64,000 nt of DNA from contig CAAGHP010000017.1 in NCBI GenBank assembly GCA_900769705.1, forward strand, positions 1 through 64,000, given 5' to 3'. The stretch comes from Alphaproteobacteria bacterium. Its GTDB lineage: Bacteria > Pseudomonadota > Alphaproteobacteria > RF32 > CAG-239. Made by a program: the position numbers and the translations under genes. Positions within the stretch are counted from its first letter, which is position 1, and each line of letters starts with the position of its first letter. The notes beneath the pieces were generated by a model that worked only from the letters and a program-made list of their open reading frames with translations, was not told where the DNA came from and ran no database searches. Positions 53,401 through 59,588 of this stretch are shown here, piece after piece.

Positions 53401-53963
53401 GACAGCAGTTTAATTTTTTTAATTTCATGAGAAGTTCTGAAACCATCAAAAAAATGTAAAAACGGAACGCGGGAACGCAAAGTAGAGGTTTGCGCAATGG
53501 CGGCCATATCGTGTGCTTCTTGCACGGAGTTGGAACAAAGCATTGCAAAACCTGTCTGGCGGCAGCCCATGACATCGGAGTGATCGCCGTAAATTGACAA
53601 AGCGTGATATGCAAGTGAGCGAGCGGCAACATGCATAACAAACGGCATCAGTTCGCCGGCAATTTTATACATGTTCGGAATCATCAGCAAAAGGCCTTGA
53701 GAAGCCGTAAATGTTGTGGTTAAAGCACCGGCTTGCAAAGAACCGTGGCAAGCACCTGCTGCGCCTGCTTCAGACTGCATTTCCTGCACCTGAGGAATTA
53801 CACCCCACAGATTCTTCTGTTTTGCGGCAGACCACGCATCAGCCCATTCGCCCATCGGAGAAGACGGAGTAATCGGGTAAATAACGCAGACTTCGTTCAT
53901 GCGGTGTGCAACAGAAGAACAAGCTTCGTTGGCATCCATCATTTTCATTTTTACATCTGACAT
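50415..53963 (-). CDS. nifJ: Pyruvate:ferredoxin (flavodoxin) oxidoreductase
   Basis: This enzyme splits pyruvate with CoA into acetyl-CoA and CO2, passing electrons to ferredoxin or flavodoxin; it is oxygen-sensitive and typical of anaerobes. The 1,182 residues hold all domains in one chain: the pyrimidine-binding domain I with ITPSSPMGEWAD, domains II and III, two 4Fe-4S motifs (CIQCGKCSIVCP and CTGCGVCVTACP), and the TPP domain with GCAGCGETPYIKLL and IGGDGWAYDIGFGG. Length is normal. It stands alone with its own terminator. It is the strongest sign of anaerobic metabolism here. Confidence 0.97.
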   Translation of the reverse strand: MSDVKMKMMDANEACSSVAHRMNEVCVIYPITPSSPMGEWADAWSAAKQKNLWGVIPQVQEMQSEAGAAGACHGSLQAGALTTTFTASQGLLLMIPNMYKIAGELMPFVMHVAARSLAYHALSIYGDHSDVMGCRQTGFAMLCSNSVQEAHDMAAIAQTSTLRSRVPFLHFFDGFRTSHEIKKIKLLSDDDLRAMLKDVNYKFNAEHALRPENPVIRGTAQNPDVFFQGREAANVYYDNVEGIVQEEMDKFAKISGRQYHVVDYVGAADAENVIVVMGSGAETVEEAIEYLNAHGAKLGVLKVHLYRPFPTESFLKALPKTVKTVSVLDRTKESGSLGEPLYLDVVTALSQAFSNGKLASLPKIYGGRYGLSSKEFTPAMAKAVFDNAVSAAPINGFTVGINDDLTHKSLTYDAKFDVEPDDVVRAVFFGLGADGTVGANKNSIKIIAEDAGKYGQGYFVYDSRKSGSMTTSHLRFSDNPIRSAYLITSADFVACHQFQFMNKVDILRIAKDGATFLLNAPYKADEVWNHLPIEVQEEILAKHLKLYTINAVEVARATGMGQRINTVMQTCFFAISNILPKDEAIAQIKAAIKKTYSKKGDAIVQKNYAAVDASLEHLFEVSYPDHVTSTFHRQAPVPADAPKFVQGLTATLIADNGDSIKTSDLQEVVDGTWPTATTQYEKRCIATEVPVWDANTCIQCGKCSIVCPHGVIRMKVASEEELKNAPATLKTADYKGKEFAGKKFMLQISPEDCTGCGVCVTACPAKNKENPELHAINMDHIENHLEAEKANWKFFETLPYVKRTEVAKNLPKTTQMIQPLFEFSGACAGCGETPYIKLLTQLFGDRMVVANATGCSSIYSGNLPTTPYCKDEKGHGPAWANSLFEDNAEFGLGMRISIDHEEVTAKTLLESMKSELGEVAEKILSNPQSNDMEIDAQRDNVAALRAKLAAMNSEEAKHLSEIADYLIKKSVWIIGGDGWAYDIGFGGVDHVIASGRNVNILVVDTGVYSNTGGQQSKATPMGASAKFATAGKELPKKDLAMIAMSYGNVYVAQVAMGANDMQVIKAMNEAEAYDGPSLIIAYCPCINQGLNMADGLSHQKNAVETGSWPLFRFNPLNEITGKAPLTLDSKAPSKPLADFMSSETRFQVVNKMNPARYEELLEKAQKNVNDKHTLLEYMSQYK

Positions 53964-54184
53964 AGATAGTATCCTTAAAAGTTTAAATTAAAATTACAAA
54001 ACATCAAAGACTTAGCGCCAAAGGTTTTGTATGGGTTATAAAACAATAATGTTTATGGCGAATTTATAGCATATCGCCCATAAAAATCAAGTTTTTAAAA
54101 GCAGTTTTACCACATACTTATTTATGCAGATGAAAAAATTATTGTGTATAAAATGACAAAAAATAAAAAATTTTAAAAAAGCTC

Positions 54185-54213
54185 TTGACTTTTGTCAAAA
54201 ATAGCCATATAGA
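54185..54213 (+). promoter_or_regulatory. Sigma-70-type promoter of the M16-like gene
   Basis: TTGACT (54185-54190), 17 bases, TATAGA (54208-54213). It lies 43 bases before the ATG. The 5' untranslated region has no SD. Confidence 0.6.
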
Positions 54214-54256
54214 TGATGTTATCAATTTATTATTAACCCTTTAAATTATTATCAGT

Positions 54257-55552
54257 ATGAAGAAGATTTTAAACAACGGTTTGACTATCGTGCTCAAGAG
54301 CACAAGTGAAAATGCTCAAGAAGTTTCATTGACATTTAAGTGCGGACATGTGAATGAGCCTAAGATTGGTATTGCTGCTGTTTATGAGAACATCGTTAAG
54401 CAGAATGCAAACAATCTGATGTCTATCTGCGGAGGTTCAATGACTTCGTTTGTTACAGGTGTCAAGACTTCCATCACAGTGGCTGTTAAGAACCTTTATG
54501 ACAACTGCGTTGCAGCTGCCGTAACCAAGAAGGCTTTGAATAATGCCATTGAGGATATCGTTCAGCACACCAAGGATCTTGCTCCTCTGCCTCTTCGTCA
54601 GGCAAAGCTTGCTTATAAGCACACTGCTTTTGGCAAAAATGAAGTTTTCTGGAAGACAGATGACTACATTGACAAGATTTCTCAGTTGACTGTTGACGAT
54701 GTCAAGGCTTATATCGCAGACAATTTTGTGGCAAAGAACGTGGTGCTTGGCTATTGTGGTCCTAAGAAGTATTTTGACACTGTTGTTGAGGTTGCAGAAC
54801 AGTACTTTGGTGCTTTGGCAACAGGCAAACGCAAGAATATCAACTTGGAGTACACCGGTGGTTATCAGAACATTGAAGGCAACGGCAAGATGCAGATTGC
54901 TCTCTTTGGCTGGGACATCTCAAAGGCAGACAATACCGCTTCTACTAACGTTTTGATGAGTATGCTTTCCGGACGCCTCGAGCGTTCTATCGGCGAAGCT
55001 CATCTCAGCGCTGAAGCTCAGGTAAAGATTGCCGGCTACTTTGGCCTTCGTACTTTGCGTATTGCCATCTCTTGTGCCAACAAGAAGGACTATGACAAGT
55101 GCATTGACATTGTTTGTCGCAACGTAAAGCGTTTGCAGACAAGCGAAGCCTCTGACCGCCGTATTGAAACATCTCGTCAGCGTGCTATGTCCGAGCGTCT
55201 CGGCGTTTCTAACGAGGCTCTTCCTCGTTCGGTAGAAATTGCATGGGCTTTGCTCGGTCGTGATATTGACTATGATGCCGACAGTGCTATCAGCAATATC
55301 TGGAACGTTACAGCTTATGATGTGCAGGAAACAGCTCAGGTGATTTTCTCTAAGCAGATGACCTGCGTGTTCTACACCACACAGCCGTTCCCTTCTTTTG
55401 AAGATATCAAAGACGCTATGTCTGCTGATTCTCAAAGTGGCGAACTTGCTGCTGAGGCAGTTGAGGACCCTGAGTTTGCAGATGCCGAGTCTGAGTTTAC
55501 TGATGCTGAGCGCGCTGCGATTGAGCGAATAGACGCTCTGAATGCAGAGTAG
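54257..55552 (+). CDS. M16 peptidase-like protein, catalytically inactive, foreign codon use
   Basis: The 431 residues follow the M16 fold: NGLTIVLKST opening strand, a VSLTFKCGHVNEPKIGIAAVYENIV helix, and an NFVAKNVVLGYCGPKKYFDTVVEVAEQYFG repeat half. The zinc motif HxxEH, expected where VYENIV stands, is absent, so it cannot be an active metalloprotease. Inactive M16 subunits usually pair with an active one, but none is near. Codon use differs sharply from its neighbours: lysine is mostly AAG, and leucine CTT/CTC is common. No SD precedes the ATG. These traits fit transfer from a Bacteroidales-type donor, which is inference. Confidence 0.75.
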   Translation: MKKILNNGLTIVLKSTSENAQEVSLTFKCGHVNEPKIGIAAVYENIVKQNANNLMSICGGSMTSFVTGVKTSITVAVKNLYDNCVAAAVTKKALNNAIEDIVQHTKDLAPLPLRQAKLAYKHTAFGKNEVFWKTDDYIDKISQLTVDDVKAYIADNFVAKNVVLGYCGPKKYFDTVVEVAEQYFGALATGKRKNINLEYTGGYQNIEGNGKMQIALFGWDISKADNTASTNVLMSMLSGRLERSIGEAHLSAEAQVKIAGYFGLRTLRIAISCANKKDYDKCIDIVCRNVKRLQTSEASDRRIETSRQRAMSERLGVSNEALPRSVEIAWALLGRDIDYDADSAISNIWNVTAYDVQETAQVIFSKQMTCVFYTTQPFPSFEDIKDAMSADSQSGELAAEAVEDPEFADAESEFTDAERAAIERIDALNAE

Positions 55553-55600
55553 ACGTCAAACAGAAACCTAAATTTTTGAATCTTAATAATCTTCTAAACC

Positions 55601-55640
55601 AAAGGGGTACGTTTTTTATAACGTACTCCTTTCTTTTTAT
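55601..55640 (+). terminator. Intrinsic terminator of the M16-like gene
   Basis: AAAGGGGTACGTT (55601-55613) pairs with AACGTACTCCTTT (55620-55632) with one mismatch, followed by a T-rich tract. Confidence 0.85.
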
Positions 55641-55641
55641 C

Positions 55642-55670
55642 TTGCATAATATAGACATAACGACTATATA
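55642..55670 (+). promoter_or_regulatory. Candidate promoter of the ArsP_2-type permease
   Basis: TTGCAT (55642-55647), 17 bases, TATATA (55665-55670), 25 bases before the ATG. Confidence 0.5.
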
Positions 55671-55694
55671 TCCACCTAAAAGGAGCTTAATATA

Positions 55695-56543
55695 ATGTGG
55701 AAAATAGTTGCAGAAACGCTGATTGATAATATAAAAATTTTTCCGTTTTTGTTTGTCACTTATTTGTTTTTGGAATATCTGGAACGCAAAACGTCTGATA
55801 AAACAACGGCTGCTATTCAAAAAGCTTCTAAGGCTGGGCCTTTAGTCGGCGCGGTTTTGGGCGTTTTACCGCAATGCGGATTCTCTGTTGTTGCTGCTAA
55901 TTTATTTGCCGCCCGTGTGATTACTTTAGGCACATTGCTTGCTATTTTTCTGTCCACCTCAGACGAGCTATTGCCGATTTTAGTTTCTTATGAAACTCCA
56001 TTATCTCTGATTGCTTTAATTATCGGATACAAAGCAGTGTGCGGAATAGTATTTGGCTATTTAATTGATTTTACATTTAAAAAGCATCATATTTTGCCGG
56101 AGCCGGATATAAAAACGCTTTGCCGAAACGAGCATTGCCATTGTGAAGAATATGAACCGCTTTGGAAACCTGCACTTTACCATTCAGTACGCATTACTCT
56201 GTTTATTTTGGCAATCAGTCTGATTTTGAATATCTGTCTGCAATATTACGGCAGCTCCGATAAACTTCCGCAGCTGCTGCAATATCCGTTGCTCGGCGAA
56301 ATGTTCAGCGCTTTAATCGGACTTATCCCGAATTGCTCTGCCTCGGTTATTTTGACTCAGATGTACATTCTGAATTATATTGACTTCAGTACCATGATGA
56401 GTGGCAGCTTGGTCAGCGGCGGAGTAGGGGTGCTGGTTCTGTTTAGAGTGAATCGTCCGTTAAAGCAAAACTTTAAGATTATTATTTTACTCTATATATG
56501 CGGCTTGCTTGGCGGTCTATGCAGTAATTTGCTGGAATTTTGA
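55695..56543 (+). CDS. ArsP_2-type permease (putative manganese transporter family)
   Basis: The 282 residues form two hydrophobic halves separated by a charged loop rich in Cys and His (TLCRNEHCHCEEYEP, near residue 140). Each half carries a related motif, GAVLGVLPQCGFSVVAANLF and SALIGLIPNCSASVILTQMY, the internal repeat of this family. Family members are annotated as putative manganese or arsenic permeases; the substrate here is unproven. The Cys/His loop suggests metal contact. AAGGAG precedes the ATG. Confidence 0.82.
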   Translation: MWKIVAETLIDNIKIFPFLFVTYLFLEYLERKTSDKTTAAIQKASKAGPLVGAVLGVLPQCGFSVVAANLFAARVITLGTLLAIFLSTSDELLPILVSYETPLSLIALIIGYKAVCGIVFGYLIDFTFKKHHILPEPDIKTLCRNEHCHCEEYEPLWKPALYHSVRITLFILAISLILNICLQYYGSSDKLPQLLQYPLLGEMFSALIGLIPNCSASVILTQMYILNYIDFSTMMSGSLVSGGVGVLVLFRVNRPLKQNFKIIILLYICGLLGGLCSNLLEF

Positions 56544-56564
56544 TATTGCTTTCCAAACTTTCGC

Positions 56565-56670
56565 CCCTTTTCTCATCGTCATTGTGAGCGGAGCGAAGCA
56601 ATTCACGACCCTCGCCACCTGAGGGATAGGGGGCAGGCTTGCCTTCGGATGAGGGGTACTTAAAAAAACA
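56565..56670 (+). repeat. Dispersed intergenic repeat
   Basis: The sequence TCGTCATTGTGAGCGGAGCG and what follows (AAGCAATTCACGACCCTCGC) belongs to the type of palindromic repeat scattered in many bacterial genomes. A related palindrome lies inside the third pilin-like gene (57366-57412). Confidence 0.5.
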
Positions 56671-56710
56671 TGCAACGCTTCATTTTCTAACAAAAGACGA
56701 AGAACTGACT

Positions 56711-56911
56711 ATGAACAATATTTTCCGTTTTATGGAAGGATACGGATTTATTCATTCTTGGGTAAAGTGGCGTGAATATTACGACCGACGCAATGACATC
56801 ATCCATGAATATAACCAAGTTAAAGCTTTGGTGATTTTAGGAATGATTGATGATTTAGTAGAAGACTGTGAATTTTTGTATAAAAAATTGCAAGACAAAA
56901 TGGAAAAATAA
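56711..56911 (+). pseudogene. Remnant of an HI0074-type nucleotidyltransferase substrate-binding (HepT-like) protein
   Basis: From the ATG at 56711 the frame reads MNNIFRFMEGYGFIHSWVKW, then REYYDRRNDIIHEYNQVKA, the RNxxxHxY-like core of HI0074 proteins. About half of the usual 130 residues are missing from the N-terminus. The frame continues upstream into the dispersed repeat, which probably replaced the original 5' end. It overlaps by position with the nucleotidyltransferase fragment that follows. Confidence 0.6.
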
Positions 56912-57022
56912 ATGATTTTAGGCGTAACAGACAAAGAACAGCGGATTATAGAAGGTATTTTAGACGCTTATGCGGATAACTATTCCTTAACGATAAGATT
57001 GCAAAAAATATATATGGAGTGA
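56912..57022 (+). pseudogene. Remnant of the partner nucleotidyltransferase (36 aa)
   Basis: The frame MILGVTDKEQRIIEGILDAY resembles the N-terminal helix of HI0073-type minimal nucleotidyltransferases but stops before the GSRA catalytic motif. It begins one base after the stop of the preceding fragment, the normal order of the pair, so this is a decayed two-gene module. Confidence 0.5.
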
Positions 57023-57092
57023 TGTGTGGAATTTATTTGTTCTATATTTTCTGCTTTACATTTTTGGTCTGTTTAGTTAAATTCTAAATAAG

Positions 57093-57286
57093 ACAGGCAA
57101 TAGCCTGTTCAGGGCGTAGCAACCCTTTTAGCAATAGTCGCTTAAGCATAGCGACTTAAAAATATATATGCCGATTTCTGCCTAGAGCGGATGTCGGCTA
57201 AATAAGGCTATGAGCTGAATAAGCCGAGCCGTCTATTGCTATACGGTTTGCTAACATCCGCCCGCCATCTTGGTGGGTTTTGTTTT
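57093..57286 (+). ncRNA. Structured leader RNA of pilin-like gene 3
   Basis: Hairpin A ACAGGC/GCCTGT (57093-57108). Long-range helix: TAGCAACC 57117-57124 with GGTTTGCTA 57245-57253, and TAGCAATAG 57129-57137 with CTATTGCTA 57233-57241. Hairpin B AGTCGCT/AGCGACT. GCGGATGT 57187-57194 lies in a local hairpin with GCCGATTTCTGC and can instead pair with ACATCCGC 57254-57261 as a pseudoknot. Terminator CCCGCC/GGTGGG 57261-57277 with a T tract, overlapping the pseudoknot strand by one base. Confidence 0.78.
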
Positions 57287-57312
57287 ATGTAACAATAAAC
57301 GGGATTTGAAAA

Positions 57313-58146
57313 ATGAATAAATTAAAAAACAAAATGAGCTCTCGGCAATTTACCTCCTCTCTCAACGTCATGCTTGCGTGTGAGCAGAGCGAACTACCGC
57401 GAGCATCCAAAAATATAATGCCAATATTATCAAAGCGGATGTACCATATTGGACACTTGGCGAATTCTCTTCGCTCAAAGTCAAATGTGACCGGCAATTG
57501 TGTTGGCCGTTCTATGATAGAAATGCTCGGCGTGCTGGCCATTATTGCCATATTGTCTGTTGGTGGAATTGCCGGCTACTCCAAAGCTATGGAAAAGTGG
57601 AAAGTAAATAAACTTTTGAGTGAGTATAGTATGATTATTTTTGGTTCTATGACATATTTAGAGCAAATTCAAAATCTTACTTATGACGGGCAGGGCGATG
57701 TAAAAATAGATGCTACGGCGTTTTTGCAGTCTTTAGATTTATTTCCTCAAAGCTGGAACATTAAAAATAATACTTACGACAACGACACCCCGCATATATT
57801 TATAGATTCATATGGTAATTGGGGACGCATTTATTCTCGTAATCATAAATATACATTTACACTTGTTTTGGGCGGATTAACTAAAAGCGATGAAGGCAAC
57901 TATGCCGCAAATTATTCACCATTGCTTTGTACTCAGCTGACAGAAAATTTAGCCAAGCCTTTATCTTCTGTGCTGTATGATTTATTATTATGGCGAAGCA
58001 AAGCTGAAAGTTATCGTTTATACGGCAGCAATTATTGCAACGGCCAAGACCGTCAATGTCTGAGCCAAACACCGCTCACAGCAATACACCAATATTGTTC
58101 TAACTGCAATTCGGAAGGCAGCTGCACTTTTACTCTTGAAATTTAG
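57313..58146 (+). CDS. Pilin-like secreted protein 3 with extended leader
   Basis: The 277 residues contain GRSMIEMLGVLAIIAILSVGG with cleavage expected after Gly65 and Glu70 at +5. The leader is therefore 65 residues, against 7-8 in the two paralogues. Residues 15-60 derive from DNA resembling a palindromic dispersed repeat (ATGCTTGCG...CGCGAGCAT), so an intergenic repeat seems to have inserted in frame. An internal start (Met43) would shorten the leader but has no clear SD. The globular domain ends with C...C-x2-C...C as in its paralogues. Confidence 0.82.
   Translation: MNKLKNKMSSRQFTSSLNVMLACEQSELPRASKNIMPILSKRMYHIGHLANSLRSKSNVTGNCVGRSMIEMLGVLAIIAILSVGGIAGYSKAMEKWKVNKLLSEYSMIIFGSMTYLEQIQNLTYDGQGDVKIDATAFLQSLDLFPQSWNIKNNTYDNDTPHIFIDSYGNWGRIYSRNHKYTFTLVLGGLTKSDEGNYAANYSPLLCTQLTENLAKPLSSVLYDLLLWRSKAESYRLYGSNYCNGQDRQCLSQTPLTAIHQYCSNCNSEGSCTFTLEI
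57366..57412 (+). repeat. Palindromic repeat inserted in the leader of pilin-like gene 3
   Basis: ATGCTTGCG near 57370 pairs with CGCGAGCAT near 57403, with AGCAGAGCGAACT in the loop. The sequence is translated as part of the pilin leader. It resembles the intergenic repeat at 56565-56670. Confidence 0.5.
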
Positions 58147-58147
58147 G

Positions 58148-58801
58148 CTAAATTTTCTTCAGCGCTAAAGTAAAATCTGCCTCTGTGGTGTTTTTGATGT
58201 CTTCAAGTGAGGAATAGGGGCTGATTTCTCGTAGCAGCAAGCCTTGCGGAGTTACTTCAAACACACCTTTTTCTGTGATGATAAGATTTACTTTATGCGC
58301 TGCAGTCAGGGGCAGGGTGCATTTTTTCAAAATTTTCGGCATACCTTTAGAAGTATGTTCCATGGCGATAATCAGCTTTTTGGTGCCGACAACCAAATCC
58401 ATGGCGCCGCCCATTCCTGGAGTGAATTTTCCCGGAATACACCAGTTTGCGAGGTTGCCCTCTTGGTCAACTTGTAAGGCGCCCAAAACCGTAATATCTA
58501 TATGTCCGCCGCGCATCAGCCCAAAAGATGTAAAACTATCAATAAAGCAGCCTCCGGGATTGATGGTAACGCCGACTCCTCCGGCGTTGGTTATACGCTC
58601 GTCTTTAACTGATTCATGCGGATAAGTGCCAACGCCCAGCACGCCGTTTTCGGATTGTACAATTACTTCCACATCGTCCGGTAAATAGGTCACGGCTTTT
58701 GTCGGCAAGCCGATACCCAAAGTAATCACATCATTGTTATGAAATTCCTGCGCCACGCGCTTGGCTATTACTTCCTGCATTTCATCTTTTGTCAGCGTCA
58801 T
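58148..58801 (-). CDS. CoA-transferase subunit B (acetate/3-oxoacid type)
   Basis: This subunit carries the catalytic glutamate that forms the CoA thioester. In VEVIVQSENGVLGVG the Glu of SENG is that residue. The 217 residues match the AtoA/ScoB family. It pairs with subunit A upstream, with a 4-base overlap of start and stop. The pair moves CoA between short-chain acyl groups, for example acetoacetate, butyrate or acetate; the specificity cannot be read from sequence alone. In an anaerobe a fermentative role is likely. Confidence 0.93.
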   Translation of the reverse strand: MTLTKDEMQEVIAKRVAQEFHNNDVITLGIGLPTKAVTYLPDDVEVIVQSENGVLGVGTYPHESVKDERITNAGGVGVTINPGGCFIDSFTSFGLMRGGHIDITVLGALQVDQEGNLANWCIPGKFTPGMGGAMDLVVGTKKLIIAMEHTSKGMPKILKKCTLPLTAAHKVNLIITEKGVFEVTPQGLLLREISPYSSLEDIKNTTEADFTLALKKI

Positions 58802-59454
58802 TTTACATTTTCCTTTGCCACAATATAATCAACCATAATTCCCGGAACAATCACATTGTTAGGGTTAAGCGGCTCGTTATGCAGATAGTCAACCTCGGCA
58901 ATCACAATGTCGGCGGCGCTTGCCATTACCACATTAAAATTGCGGGTGGAGCCAAAATAGGAAAGGTTGCCAAACTTGTCGGCGTTGGTGGCATAAATCA
59001 GGGCTATATTAGCGTGCAGAGGCTTTTCCAAAATATAATCTTTGCCGTCAACGTTGATAATCTGCTTGCCTTTTGCCACATCGGTACCGATTCCGGTCGG
59101 AGTCAGAATTCCGCCCAGTCCGGCTCCGGCAGCACGAATACGCTCGGCCAGCGAACCTTGCGGAGCCAATTCCACTTCCATGGTTCCTGCATTCATTTGC
59201 GCCACGGTTTCGGGATTGGTGCCTATATGCGAAACAATCGCTTTTTTGATTTTATGCGCCGAAACCAGTTTTCCGCGGTCGGAATCCGGCATAGAAGTGT
59301 CATTACCGATTAAAGTCAAATCACAAACCGGAGTTTTCAACAATTCGTCAATAACCGCGGTCGGCGAGCCGCATTTCAGAAATCCGCCTATCATAACGCT
59401 TTGATTGTTTTTGAAAAACTGCGCTGCTTCCGGCGCTGAGATAAATTTTACCAT
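58798..59454 (-). CDS. CoA-transferase subunit A (acetate/3-oxoacid type)
   Basis: The 218 residues begin MVKFISAPEAAQFFKNNQSVMIGGFLKCG, the glycine-rich opening of AtoD/ScoA. LTLIGNDTS and the GxGGxLTPTGIGT-like GLGGILTPTGIGTDVAKGKQ segments form the CoA-binding part. AAGGAG precedes the ATG. It forms one operon with subunit B. Confidence 0.93.
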   Translation of the reverse strand: MVKFISAPEAAQFFKNNQSVMIGGFLKCGSPTAVIDELLKTPVCDLTLIGNDTSMPDSDRGKLVSAHKIKKAIVSHIGTNPETVAQMNAGTMEVELAPQGSLAERIRAAGAGLGGILTPTGIGTDVAKGKQIINVDGKDYILEKPLHANIALIYATNADKFGNLSYFGSTRNFNVVMASAADIVIAEVDYLHNEPLNPNNVIVPGIMVDYIVAKENVK

Positions 59455-59537
59455 TTGTTCTCCTTAAAAACTTAACCAAGCAATAGCCGAAAAAGCGTAA
59501 AAAGTCAATAATCGGGGAATGTGGCGTGGATAAAAAT

Positions 59538-59567
59538 GCAGCCTGTCTGAGAAAATCAGGCAGGCTG
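59538..59567 (-). terminator. Intrinsic terminator of clpB
   Basis: On the minus strand ACAGCCTGCCTGA pairs with TCAGACAGGCTG (one mismatch) around a short loop, followed by a U-rich tract. It begins 22 bases after the clpB stop. Confidence 0.9.
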
Positions 59568-59588
59568 TAGCTTAAAGCTAAATAAATT

